A stretch of DNA of 64,000 nucleotides from NCBI GenBank assembly GCA_018136815.1, contig CM030937.1:2242887-2306886 (forward strand), given 5' to 3'. The notes beneath the pieces are model-generated. The model searched no databases. It was not told the origin of the DNA and worked only from the letters and a program-made list of their open reading frames with translations. Below, one piece after another: positions 23,020 through 33,498 of the stretch. Each line of letters opens with the position of its first letter. Positions within the stretch are counted from its first letter, which is position 1. This DNA comes from Isochrysis galbana. Taxonomy: Eukaryota > Haptophyta > Isochrysidales > Isochrysidaceae. The translations under genes were made by a program, and so were the position numbers.

Positions 23020-23382
23020 GAAACCTATGTTCTTAAAAGTAGCGCGTGCAATGTGACTCCCCGCAAGGCCCACGAACCAAATTCAGAAGGAGCGCCCCCC
23101 CCCCCTTCCCGCGCGGTGAAGTCCCCGGGTGCGGGGGACTTGGCCGCTGGCGGCCGCTGCCCCTCCTCCTCATCTCCCCATACCCATACGTTCCCCGGCC
23201 CCGGCAGCGTCCACGCTGTCGGGGGCGAGGTGGAGGCCTTCTCCGCCGGCGACTGGTGGCCCGCAAGAGTTCTTGCCGTCGATGGCGGCGTGGGCGGGCG
23301 CGGCTGCCGCGTCCACTACTGGAACCGGCGGTATGAGGCATGGCTCGACACGTCGAACGTCGAAGTTGAAGTTGCGTGTTGA
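23020..23382 (+). CDS. small Tudor-knot/chromo-barrel-like ORF
   Basis: 120 aa. The last 55 residues (GGEVEAFSAGDWWPARVLAV..., CRVHYWNRRYEAWLDTSNVEV) match the Tudor-knot pattern: a charged strand, DxWYPAxV, a VHYxxWxxRxDEW-like strand with Tyr/Trp cage residues, and a final strand. Such domains bind methylated lysine or RNA in chromatin factors. The first 65 residues are Pro/Ser-rich and may not be coding; the domain may be one exon of a larger spliced gene, but I found no convincing partner exon. Confidence 0.45.
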   Translation, partial: ETYVLKSSACNVTPRKAHEPNSEGAPPPPSRAVKSPGAGDLAAGGRCPSSSSPHTHTFPGPGSVHAVGGEVEAFSAGDWWPARVLAVDGGVGGRGCRVHYWNRRYEAWLDTSNVEVEVAC

Positions 23383-24255
23383 GTGTTGAGCCGCCAGACT
23401 TGCATGCAGCATGCAGTGGGCGCGGGCGTGGAGGGTGGAGGAGGCTCAGGACGCCTTTGGGACCTGGTATCGAAACCGTGTTGTCGCGACTGGCGACTAA
23501 GGGCTGAGGGTCGCGACGATGACAACAGGCAACAGGAGGTACCAGGTTCACTTGTTCACTTTCTCGGCTACTACTGACTACTACTAGCAGAGGCAGAGGT
23601 CTCGCTTTGACGAGTGTTACGTGTTACGAGGGGCAAAGGCGAGCGAGGTAGAGGTAGGCGAGCCTGCTAGGGAGAGAGTGGGCCAGTTGCGCATGCTGGC
23701 CGGCCCTAGCTAGCTTGCCATAGGGCATGGCAAGGGAGTGGGCTGGTTCCTCCGACCTCCGACCTCCGCCTCCGCGCCGGCCTTCGCCCTGGGGGACAAT
23801 ATAGGACTTGCTGCACGAGCCCGCTCACCAGGCTGGCCAGGCTTTCCCCGCGTCCAAGATGCCAAGACGTAAGGAGGCTTCCATTGGTCGTTGCGCCTGC
23901 TGTGTCGTGTGTTGGTGGCGAATGGTACAGACTTCAGACTTCGACGAGGTGCCAGCGCGCGGTGGCGGTGGGCGCGATGGCGATGGCGCGATTGGCGGCG
24001 CGGTCCCGGCGGCACTTTGGCATTTGGGGCTGTGGCTGGCCCGCACACCTGGCTTATGAGAATCACAAGAGGCAACTCCCATCCACTGGTCCACTGGCAA
24101 TGGGAACGGCTTCCAGATGTTCAAGGGGGCCCAATTTTCTTTGAACTTGAACCCCTCGAAAAGCGCCGTTGTCCGAGAAGCGCCAGCCTCTCTTTACTAG
24201 TAGTATTGATCCTTTGAGTGGTGGTGGTGCACATCCAGTTCGTGGGCTTCCCTCC

Positions 24256-24443
<188 letters not shown>

Positions 24444-24600
24444 CCCTGAGAAGGAAAGGAGAGCGCCCCTTCCCCCCTTCCCCTCAATGTATATAAGCCG
24501 AGATGTTATATATAAAGAAGGTACCTCGGGGCTTTTCTGGCGGGAGAAGTGGTAGTGTGGTTGGGCGCTGTGATGTGTGGGCCGTGAGAGAGGAGGAGGC

Positions 24601-27381
24601 ATGGCGTGGCTGCCCTCGCAGCCGGAGAATCTGACGATCGAGGCGCGAAGGCTGGACCATCGGGGGTGGGCTCGGCCGCAGCGGAGGGGTCGCCCCTCCC
24701 AGACCCTCCGCCACGCCAGTAACGCTGCACAGCCCACCGAGCAGCCCTTTTCTTGGTATGCCATCGGTATGGAGCCCTCGCAGACGCTCTGGCAGGTGGG
24801 CAGCACGCTTGGCCGCGAGGGACCGAAGCAAATGACTCTACTTCCGGGAGGACGTGCGGTCTCCACGCTGCTCACTTCCATGAACTCGGGTGGGGAGACC
24901 AGCACTGCGGCGTCAGAGCTGTACGAGCAGATCCACTTCATCCCCGCTGTCCCCAAAGGCGTGATCGGGATGAACAAGCTCATTGCGCAGGGGGCAGTCC
25001 ACCCATTTTCCGCACTCACGATGGGCATGAATCTACGAAAATTTGGAATCAGCGGTCGAGGCAGGCAGGATTCCTTCACGGTGGCATGTGCTTTCAGCCA
25101 CCGGCGCGTCTGGGAGAGCATGCTGCATGCAAAGCATCATTTTGCAATCATTTTTGAAGATGACGCGTGGTTCTCACTGAATCGGAGCCAGAGTAGGGCC
25201 CCCAGCACAAAGCCCACTGCCTTCAATTCGCTTACGGGGCATGGCAGAGCTGCTGTCAAAGCAGCGCTGAACACGGTGGCGCGCCTCGATCCGGATTGGG
25301 AGTACATCAATCTGGGTCGATGCTACGACTATTGCGCTGCTGAGAAAGTCATCTCAAAGGTCGAGGAGACGGGTCAGCTAGTCGTCACCTCGCCGAGTAG
25401 TCTGTGCACGCATGCTTATGCTGTGAGCGTCATCGGTGCGCGAAAGTTGCTGTCCGTCACATTGCCGCACGTCTTTGCTGTGGACGTCTTGGTCACGCTG
25501 CTCTCGCGAAACGGGCTGCTCCGGCAGTACTCGCTCTCACCACCCAGCTTCACGCAGAACAAAATTGCGCCGGCCACAATCGCGCTCTCCGCTACCACGG
25601 GTATTGACCCCTCTGCCCATTTTCGCGCTCGTGCCCTGTCCTCTTCGGCATCATCCACCTCTGCCAGAGCAGCCCGTGCCGCCACGCGATATCACAAACG
25701 CTCGATAGCACTCCCTGAATGCGGTTCGTATGAGAGTGGCCCCTTGTCGAAACTCCTCCGCAATATCACCGCCGCGCTTCCCTTTGAGGAGGTGGCACTG
25801 CGTGCCATCGGAGGTCACAAACTCGTGGGTTATTCCCCTGTTGCCACGGAATGCCCAGAGACTCTCCGCTATCCCAATGCACGTGTCAGTCGTCATATCG
25901 GCCCTTGGGAGTCGAAAGAGATGTGCACCCTCGAGCACTTGCAATGTAGGATGGTCTCCTCCACGACGCCAGCGGACGAGACTCAATCGAGTAGCCCCTC
26001 TGACCTTGATCAGCTTCATCCAGACGTGGCACCCCTACTGCGGCAGATGAATGAACTCGGGCTTGACGGAGCTATCATCTGGGGCCTGCGGGATTTGGGG
26101 GTTCGCATGCGCGACGCCCATGCCATCGTCCATAAAGGGGTATATCGTGCTTTCGAGTACGTCTTCCGCACCTCTGCCACCCCTCGACACTTGTGCTGGA
26201 TCGGAGATGCCGACTTCCCTCCCGGATGTTCACTTGGACATCTACTCTCCCGCCGCACGAAGTCGAGCACAACTCTTGAGTCTCGCCTCGGCCGGTCGCT
26301 GGTCTTCGCATCGCCCAAACATATGGGCTTCACTTCCGACCCAGCACTTGACCACATGCCCATCGATCCACAGTCTGCTTACATCTTTCATGAGGTGATG
26401 CCGCCACGATTTGCCCCGCTCTTACCGTTCGGCCGCGTCGTTGAATGGATCGTCAGCGGACCTGACGGCAACCGTCCATACCTCGATTCTACGAATTTCG
26501 TCGCCCGGTCCTCCGCCCTCGTCGCCGATTGTGGGTTTTGGCCTCCGTGCATGCGAGATGGCACTGTACTACGTCCCGCGACGTTTGTTGCTGGTTGGGG
26601 CACCACGCTCAGCCCTGCTCATATCATGGCTGCCCGGCGGCGCTCCCGGAAAGGATGGATGTTGTCTCGCCAACCAAGGCCGGTGTACTTTGTTGGCTCC
26701 ATCCACCCGGGCAACTGCCATGCATTCAGCTTATTTGCGAACGGTTGCCGCGCCGCGGGTATTCAAGTCGTCCGCACGGGTTCTCAGCTCATTGTACGAA
26801 ATTCTCAAATATGCATGAATCGGACTCGTCCAGTCCCTATTTTTGTTGATAATTGGATGCCTTATCTCGGCGAACAAGCCCGTCGGGACCTGATGGTTGA
26901 TTCCATCTTCACCCCTGCTCTACAGCACAATGAGCAGCTACGACCAGATGCGCCGCTGCTTTCCTTCGTCCCTGATCGCGCACTCGATTCGGCAGCCCTC
27001 GCGCAGGTTATTGCCACGAACAATCCAGCGGTGGCCTCGCTTTTTCAGCGGGCCGGTGGTGCAGATGCTGTGGCCTACAGCACGGACCTTGGCACTATGT
27101 GTAGGGATGGAGTACGTGTGGCCGCGTCCGCCTCGCTTGGCGCCAAGAGGTCGTTGCAAGAACTTGTATGGCGCAATCATACGTATGTCACTCGGCTGAA
27201 TGCCATTCTGCCACTTGTGAAGCCTGTTACCCCTGCGCAGCTCGCCACCTTTCATCAGTGGGATTTCTCCTCAACCTCGTCTGTCTCCGGCGGTGGAAAG
27301 ACCGCCGTCGGAAGGTCATCTACCCGCAGTGCCAATGCGCCTTGGTGCCGAGCACTTGCTTCCCTTTTGGCTAGAGATTAG
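24601..27381 (+). CDS. GT25-type glycosyltransferase with a long C-terminal extension
   Basis: Single exon, 926 aa from the ATG at 24601. The N-terminal third has the glycosyltransferase family 25 pattern: ACAFSHRRVWE, then HFAIIFEDDAWF with the acidic nucleotide-sugar site E186-D187-D188, YINLGRCYD, and THAYAVSVIGARKLL followed by FAVDVLVT. GT25 enzymes (bacterial LPS galactosyltransferases, eukaryotic procollagen galactosyltransferases) transfer a sugar from a UDP donor. The C-terminal two thirds (from about 330) is unrelated to GT25: it contains CWIGDADFPPG, VEWIVSGPDGNRPYLDSTNFV and FVGSIHPGNCHAF blocks and could be a second catalytic domain. No signal peptide is seen at this start. The acceptor is unknown. 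Confidence 0.75.
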   Translation: MAWLPSQPENLTIEARRLDHRGWARPQRRGRPSQTLRHASNAAQPTEQPFSWYAIGMEPSQTLWQVGSTLGREGPKQMTLLPGGRAVSTLLTSMNSGGETSTAASELYEQIHFIPAVPKGVIGMNKLIAQGAVHPFSALTMGMNLRKFGISGRGRQDSFTVACAFSHRRVWESMLHAKHHFAIIFEDDAWFSLNRSQSRAPSTKPTAFNSLTGHGRAAVKAALNTVARLDPDWEYINLGRCYDYCAAEKVISKVEETGQLVVTSPSSLCTHAYAVSVIGARKLLSVTLPHVFAVDVLVTLLSRNGLLRQYSLSPPSFTQNKIAPATIALSATTGIDPSAHFRARALSSSASSTSARAARAATRYHKRSIALPECGSYESGPLSKLLRNITAALPFEEVALRAIGGHKLVGYSPVATECPETLRYPNARVSRHIGPWESKEMCTLEHLQCRMVSSTTPADETQSSSPSDLDQLHPDVAPLLRQMNELGLDGAIIWGLRDLGVRMRDAHAIVHKGVYRAFEYVFRTSATPRHLCWIGDADFPPGCSLGHLLSRRTKSSTTLESRLGRSLVFASPKHMGFTSDPALDHMPIDPQSAYIFHEVMPPRFAPLLPFGRVVEWIVSGPDGNRPYLDSTNFVARSSALVADCGFWPPCMRDGTVLRPATFVAGWGTTLSPAHIMAARRRSRKGWMLSRQPRPVYFVGSIHPGNCHAFSLFANGCRAAGIQVVRTGSQLIVRNSQICMNRTRPVPIFVDNWMPYLGEQARRDLMVDSIFTPALQHNEQLRPDAPLLSFVPDRALDSAALAQVIATNNPAVASLFQRAGGADAVAYSTDLGTMCRDGVRVAASASLGAKRSLQELVWRNHTYVTRLNAILPLVKPVTPAQLATFHQWDFSSTSSVSGGGKTAVGRSSTRSANAPWCRALASLLARD

Positions 27382-28440
27382 GGCTTGCGCTTGCAATTCA
27401 CGCATGCGAAAGTGGGAGATCTCGCGTTTTGTGTGGTTAGTGTCGGAGCAGCTCATCTTCAGCTCACCGCTAATCTGCCACACTATATTGGCCATACGGA
27501 ATAGGCTTGAGATGCTCCCTCCTCGATCGGCAGCTAGAGGTCGCTCATAGCAACTGTAGACAGACGACGTACGCTGTGTTTGGCCTCAACGTATGAGCAG
27601 TAGCGCGACTATGGTCGACAATCTCGCTACTTGAGGGGAGAGAGGCACTCCACGATTGGCCAACATCATACACCATTACATTTGGAGAGTGTTGGCCATC
27701 GGTAGCATTTATACTTAATTTTGCTCGTCGCTCGTGTCAAATCACCAAAAGGTCGCGTTTTAGTTGCTAGTCAACGTTGTGACTACTGTGGTGTGTGGTA
27801 GGTGGTAGCTTGTGAGAGTTGAGAACGAGGGTACGAGGACGAGAGCGAGGACGAGCGACGAACAAATGACAAAGACTAAAGATAGACAACCCCCAAGCAA
27901 CAGGCCAACAGACCTTACACACTCTTCTAAACATCCCGCCATGCGCCATGCGCACCGCCTTTGTGAGTGCGACATGGCAGCCCCCCTCGCCGCAACCACC
28001 CTCTCCGCCGCCGCCGTCTCCGCCACCGCCCTCACCGCCTCCTCCCTCGCCGCCGCCACCCTCTCCCCCGCCGCCCTCCGCCCTCAAGGTCGCATTCCGT
28101 CGAATATGGGACGGGAGCCATCAAATGTCCATAGTTTGTAGTTTGTAGCAGTAACGTAGCAAAATTTAACACTTAAGTATCGCGGTGGTGCTCACGAGGC
28201 AACTAGCGCGGCTTGGGCGAGGCAGAGCGCCATCGCCATCGGGCCGATCGCATCGCCGACGACCCAATAGCGCAGGATAAGATAATCACATTCTCACTAC
28301 ATTTACGCGCACGCATATCCACACAAACGCACGCAACTTTATATTCAGTTGCCATGGAGCGCGCCGGCGCTCCCCTAAGGTGTGGAACAAGATACCTAGA
28401 TATCTAGATAATAGGCATAGAGGGAGCAAAATGAGCTAAT
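27382..28440. other. intergenic region with a CCGCCN microsatellite
   Basis: Holds a CCGCCGCCxTC simple repeat (27977-28082) that would encode Pro/Ser repeats in one frame, and a short CTAGATATCTAG palindrome near 28397. A 66-residue Pro-rich ORF (27948-28148) is explained by the microsatellite. Confidence 0.4.
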
Positions 28441-29299
28441 AGTACGCCCCCCGCAGTCTAGGATTCCAGCGATCGCCTCGTCACATGCCGTTGGAAGGTG
28501 TGGTAGGTCATTGGCTGTCGCTGTTGCGCGATGCACAGACGCACGTATGCGTATGCTGAGTGTGACAACCCACTCAGCAGACACGCTACTACATTGCGAA
28601 GCACATCACCCGAGAAACTTACCCTCCGTTTCTTCTTCGCGCCGACAAGCTGCGCCTCTTCCTCCTCCACCTCTCCCTCTCCTCCTCAGCAAGCACCGGT
28701 GGCACAACACGATCGGCAGTGAGGGCGATTGTGAAGTTCTCCCTGCAGTTCCTACATCGCAGACGCAACGTGAGTCCCCACGAGCCGAACAAGCGGGTGG
28801 CTGGGGGCGACTCGTCTGGCACCAAGCTGCCATTCTTTCGGCACCGAGAGCACGAGAGTGTGGAGTGTGGCGCGTGGCGCAAATGCCACAGCCCAGCATG
28901 CGGGCGTTCACGAGGAAGTGCAGATTTGGGGGGTGGAGTACGGGTGACGCCGAGGCCGCCTTCTTCTGCTCCTCCTTCCGCAAAGCTCCTCGGCCTCCCG
29001 GCGAGCCGAAGTCCATTGCAGCCGCAGCTCTCCGGACGCGGCTTTCCGCTTTGTCTCTCGTCGACAGGGGCCTGGGCACCAGAGGCCAGAGGCACCGGCC
29101 GATCCAGATCCAGCCCCCCGGACGCCCTCTCTCTCGCCTGCAGCCTCCTCGTCATCCTGTGGCAGTGGCGGTCGCGCACCGCTTGCGCTTGAGCCCGTGC
29201 TGCCGCCTGAGCCCGTGCTGCCGCCCGATCGCCGCTCCCTTCCAGGCTGTATTGCGTATTGCCCTTGCGGAAGCCGCGGCTCACCTTCCTCTTGGCCAT
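28441..29299 (-). CDS. zinc-ribbon protein, possibly a DNA-transposase N-terminus (fragment)
   Basis: From the ATG at 29299 (MAKRKVSRGFRKGN...) an Arg/Ala-rich region leads to a zinc ribbon: CSRCRKNGSL and, 30 residues on, LRLRCRNCRENFTIAL. At 28623/28622 the frame meets a strong donor-like GGGTAAGT. In another frame (28458-28670) there is a structured-looking stretch RVSFSGDVLRNVVACLLSGL, then YAYVRLCIAQQ and MTYHTFQRH. Zinc ribbon followed by 'NxRxVxAxLxxGxxxxxxxxxxxxxxxPMxxxTF' is the layout of Kolobok/Mutator-like transposase N-termini, so a decayed or spliced DNA-transposon gene is my best guess. No catalytic core is seen. Confidence 0.35.
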
Positions 29300-29396
29300 C
29301 ACCTTCGGCTAGTGCAGGGGAGGGAGAGGGAGGGCGGTGGGGCGAGGGGCGAGGGGGGCGGGCTCCCTTTGCCTCCGGGAAACGTTCCGCGTCACT

Positions 29397-29397
<1 letters not shown>

Positions 29398-29436
<39 letters not shown>
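29398..29436 (+). repeat. C homopolymer, 39 nt
   Basis: Uninterrupted run of 39 C between the divergent zinc-ribbon and CCR4-like genes. Confidence 0.95.
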
Positions 29437-29437
<1 letters not shown>

Positions 29438-29604
29438 AAATCCTGCAGAACCACCTTCAGAAGTCGCCTTCATGCTCTACGGCTGGCCGTGAATACCATG
29501 TGAACGAAGTGCGGGTTGCGCACGGGGGTGGCGTGGGCGGCAGTTGGTCGGGGAGTGGCGGTGGGGGACGAGGCGAGGGCGAGGCGGTGGTGCGAGCGCT
29601 GAGG

Positions 29605-31216
29605 ATGCGACGTGCGTGGCGACGGCTACGTCCTACTCGGGAGTCGTACCCTAGTGCGCGCATCCTCAACTACAACATCCTGGCCGACGGGCTGCGCCTC
29701 GCGCTCTCGCCCAAGCACGCCTACTGCCCTCTGCCGCTGCGCGAGTGGGCGGGGGAGGCCGGCAGGTGTGAGCGGCTCGCGCACGAGCTCGCGGCGTACG
29801 ACGCGGATATATTGTGCTTACAGGAATGCTCGTTCACCGCATTCAACCAGCTGCAAGAGGCGATCAATCGCACTGCCGGCCGCATAGCCTATCAGGGGAT
29901 CCACTCCTCGCAGTGCATCCACGAGCACACGTCGTTTACAGAGAGGAAGCGGTGCGCTGGCCTTCCGCTCAACGTGCCCGGGCGCCCAGCTTGTAGCCCG
30001 GCCAGTAACTTAAGCTCGGACTGACCGGGAAGTCTCCTGTGCCGCCCACAGGTTGCAGGTGGCCTGGGCGACTTCCGAGACAGGACTCGCGATCTATGTC
30101 CGTTGTAATTCAGGGTGGGTTGCGACCGAGAGCCGATCCGTGCGGCTGGGCTCGCTGGTTGAGGCTCGTCACACCGGAGAGCTACGTAGAAAACTGAAAT
30201 CTCAATCTGATGGGGTGCTGATGCAGTTGCTCCGCCACGATGCCACTGGCGCATCGCTCCTCATAGCAACGACACACATCTTTTGGGACCCAAACTTTCC
30301 GCATGTCAAAGCGAGTCAAGCTGAGCTTGTTTGCTTGGCCGTCCGACAATTGCTGTCCGAACAGCAGCAGCCAACCTCGGTGGTGTTGAGCGGTGACTGG
30401 AATTCGGTCCCTCGTCTTCAGCCTGAGTTTATTCCCTCTATGTGTGCAGACGCTGAGCTCGCGCAACTCCCAGCGGCTTGGAGACGGTCAGCCGTGTATG
30501 AGCTCCTCTCTAGTGGACGATTGCCACCGAGCCATCCCGAGCATCCCGAATCGTTTGGCAAGGCTGCTGTCGGCGAGCATGCCACGGCGGTTGCTTCTCC
30601 TCCTTATACGTCTGAGGTGATGGCTGACCGGCATCCGACGCCCGTGAGCATGCATACTGAGAGCGGTCCTCCAACCACTCTTTCTCATAAATTGTCTCAA
30701 GCCTCTCGCTTTTGCGAGGGGGGCGAGAGCGCGCAAGAACCGCCACCCAAGCGCCCGGCGTACTCGACGTCTCGCTCATGCAGTCGATTGGGCGCGTTGA
30801 GTTCGCAAGGCCTCAATTTGCGAGATGCTTATCACGGCGCTCTCTGCGAAGGCCCGCTCCCGCTTACCACCCATGCAGACAACTTTCGTGGTACGCTCGA
30901 TTACATTTGGGTCTCAGGTGGCGACAATGTCCCTGGGGTGCTCTCACAAGTCGCGGAACAAGGCGAAACAGATCCGAAGGTGGGATCTTCCGCTGAAGGT
31001 TTCGTGAGCGTCGGTCAGGTCACCTTGGCAACGCCGCAAGGGCGAGTTGGGGTCGTCGCGCCAGCTTTCGTAAGCGAAGTGTTGGAGATGCCATTCGATC
31101 CGGCGAAACGCAGCGGTCCTGGTAGCTGGGACACATTTCAGAAAATACCAGACGCAACATGGCCCTCAGACCATCTTGCCATTGGTGCTACGATCGTACT
31201 CGGAGGATCGGAATAG
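29605..31216 (+). CDS. CCR4-type endonuclease/exonuclease/phosphatase family protein
   Basis: Exons 29605-29951 and 30052-31216 (intron GTGCGC...GCCCACAG, 100 nt) give about 503 aa. Catalytic landmarks of the EEP fold are present: NYNILADG (N22-L26), ILCLQECSF with the metal-ligand E74, LIATTHIFWD, LSGDWNSVP, GTLDYIWV and the terminal SDHLAI with the catalytic Asp-His pair. This order matches the CCR4/Angel/Nocturnin branch, which includes poly(A) deadenylases and NADP(H) phosphatases. No N-terminal leucine-rich repeats are present, so it is Angel/Nocturnin-like rather than canonical CCR4. Ser/Pro/Glu-rich insertions interrupt the second half. I chose the 29605 ATG because upstream sequence is homopolymer; substrate is unknown. 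Confidence 0.82.
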
Positions 31217-31928
31217 ATGGATGGCCGTACTATTCGTCTTTGGGCATTGGCATTGGCTATTGGGCATGCGAAGGGCCGATTGGCGAGGTTGTGCTCCCAC
31301 GGCCCTTCAGGCAAGTATATTGTGCATGAGACTGTGAGCGCGGGCAGATTGAAGGGGACGTGGCGTACACATACGTTAGCGGTAGCAGCATTTGCGCGCC
31401 CTAGTGAAAGGTGTGTGCTGGGCAAACCTGCTTCCTCGCCATGCTCGCTCCTTGCCCGTGCCACAGACTAATCTTATGATTGGTCGCCATGGAGGGGGGC
31501 CTCGCGCCCCCCCCACTTTCTCGACTCCCCCCATGGCGGGCGAGAACCACATACCCCCCTGTACCGCCTCTTGGCAGGCAGGGGGAACTCACCTTATCTG
31601 CCCAGATTCGCTCGCCCTGAGCTGAGAGCGCTGGGCACAGAACGCACCGCCCCAACCCCAAACCACGTTGGCCGGCCCATCCCTCTAACCAGCCCCCCCC
31701 CCCCCCCCACCTGGACCCCCCTGATCACCTGCCCCCGCTCAGAGGGTGCAACCTCAGGTTTGGTTGTTTTTTCGGCAACTACCCCCATGTGCACTGTATA
31801 AGTTCGACCCCCTCATTAAACTACAAAAGTACAGGATCACGAGGCCAGGATCACGAGGCGACACGCCACTACACTTTACAGGGGGCATTGTTAGGCTCGG
31901 CCAGAATATCAAAATGAATCCACGTATA
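31217..31928. other. intergenic region
   Basis: No gene. The central part is a diverged SINE-like copy (listed separately). Confidence 0.4.
31472..31760 (+). repeat. diverged head of the SINE-like family (copy D)
   Basis: CTTATGATTGGTCGCCATGGAGGGGGG with a GGGGGGCCTCGCGCCCCCCC hairpin, then CCATGGCGGGCGAGAACCAC, TTGGCAGGCAGGGGG and a C-run parallel the 5' half of copies A-C in the same order, but with many substitutions. The family tail is absent. It lies only about 185 bp upstream of young copy A. Confidence 0.5.
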
Positions 31929-32712
31929 ATAAATGAAAAATACTCAACTAAGTTTATACTTGGTTGCCCCATGGGGGGGCACGAGCCCCCCCCTCTCTCC
32001 ACTCCTCCCCTGCCATGGGAGAGGAACCACCCATCCTCCTGGCACGCCTGATGGCTTGCCAGGAGGCCACTGCCCTACTGACCCACTCCCTTCCCCACAG
32101 GCTCGCCCCATTCGCCCATCCTGGCCCCTCGTGGCCAGCCCATTGCTCCAACCCCCCCTCCCCCCCTGGTCGACAGGCAGACAAGTGCAGATTGGGGGCC
32201 CCAGAGGCTCAGGAGCGCCAGCGAGGGAGAGGCAGGGGAGGCTGGGGCTGGGCCCCAGCCTCCTCTGCCCCCAGAGCTGGCCTCCAGGAGCCTCCAGGGG
32301 TCGCCAGCAGGCAGCTGCAGGCCTGCCGCAGGCGCGCCATCGCGCGTGCCGCAGGAGAGGGGAGAGAGAGCGCGGAGAAGGGGGTGGGCGGAGCGAGAGC
32401 TCCGCTCACCGAAAAATAGGTAAGTCCCGCACCTGTTTACAGGATAAGTCGGGGCTGAGACCGCCGCCCACTCGGAGACACAGGAGGAAGGGGGGGAATG
32501 ATCACCGGGGGGGGGCGCGGGCCACCGGACCATATCTAAGCCCTTCACCCCTATCCCCCTAGTAGTGCACGGGGGGAGTCGCCTTATGGCGGGGGGAGAA
32601 GGGCCGGGGAAGTGGGGGTGTAGAAAGTTTCCTACGTGAGTAGAAAGTAGAGGGTCCACGGCCGCGTGTGCGGTGAGACTATTAAAAGGTTTATTTATAA
32701 ATGAAAAATACT
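31929..32712 (+). mobile_element. SINE-like element, copy A, with 16-bp target duplication
   Basis: Element 31945-32696 (752 bp) sits between perfect 16-bp direct repeats ATAAATGAAAAATACT (31929-31944 and 32697-32712). It starts CAACTAAGTTTATACTTGG, then a GGGGGGGCACGAGCCCCCCC hairpin, a GC-rich body, GGTAAGTCCCGCACCTGTT, and ends with a GCCGC-GTGT-GCGGT stem-loop plus GACTATTAAAAGGTTTATTT. The open frame inside (about 209 codons, Pro/Ser/Arg-rich) is composition-driven; no reverse transcriptase or other domain is present. I see no convincing tRNA, 5S or 7SL head. Confidence 0.9.
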
Positions 32713-33498
32713 ACTGGACGATAGACGTCTCTTTTTGGATTCTTTTCGGTGGGTCGCTTGGACAGGAGTTTCCACACGAAAATGATTACACACACTACGA
32801 TCATAATGCCTCCGACCACGATTGCGATTGCGACCCCCGTGGCGAATACTTAATACTTTCGTTATTGCAGCTTGTAATTTGTCTTTATGTTGCGCTTACG
32901 GCTAAAACAAAAGTTCCGTCCTACATTATAGGACCGCGTCCTACGAAAATGATGACGTCGTAGGACCCTGGGATTCCCCCTCGCAATGGCCCCCCTCGCG
33001 GGCCACCGGCGGGTGCACCTCCCACCAAAGTGGTGCGCGACGGCCCCCCACGCCCTCCCCCTTGCCTGCCCCTGGCCGCTCAGGTCAGGTGCCCGCCTTT
33101 GGGTCCCGTCAGATCTCACCCAAACTGGGCCCTCTGAAACGTTGCCCGCCATTGCCCCCGACCCCCAACCCCCCTTCGCGCGGAGGGCCCGTCGGACTGT
33201 CGGCCGATGTCTGACACGCTTGCCAGACCACCTCCCACCTCCCACCCTGACCCATGGCGCGGGCCTGCACATGCTCACAGGTACCAACTTTTTGACGACC
33301 TCAGCCTCCGCCACACACCCACACTCACGACCGACCGACGACCGACGAGCATGCCGACACAAGTGACAGCGAGCGCGACGCGCTCGCACGGCCGCCACAT
33401 CTCTATCACACCCAACAGATCATGCACATCAGCGTCATCGCCGCACGCGAGCCACAAAAAGCTGACATACACACACCCATGACCCACTCAGACATTTC
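32713..33498. other. intergenic region
   Basis: Locally AT-rich at 32697-32950 (the target site of copy A), GC-rich afterwards. No gene supported. Confidence 0.4.

Noticed and set aside
27948-28148. Pro-rich (SPPPP)n mini-protein resembling a cell-wall glycoprotein
   Set aside because: Explained entirely by a CCGCCN microsatellite; no signal peptide or conserved flank.
31945-32100. Pol III A/B boxes in the SINE-like head
   Set aside because: TGGCTTGCCAGG and GGTCGACAGGC are only loose matches at unsuitable spacing; I do not claim a tRNA-derived head.
31945-32562. ORF of about 209 codons inside the SINE-like element
   Set aside because: The frame length differs between copies (209, 200, 152 codons), there is no domain, and Pro/Ser/Arg content follows the GC-rich DNA.
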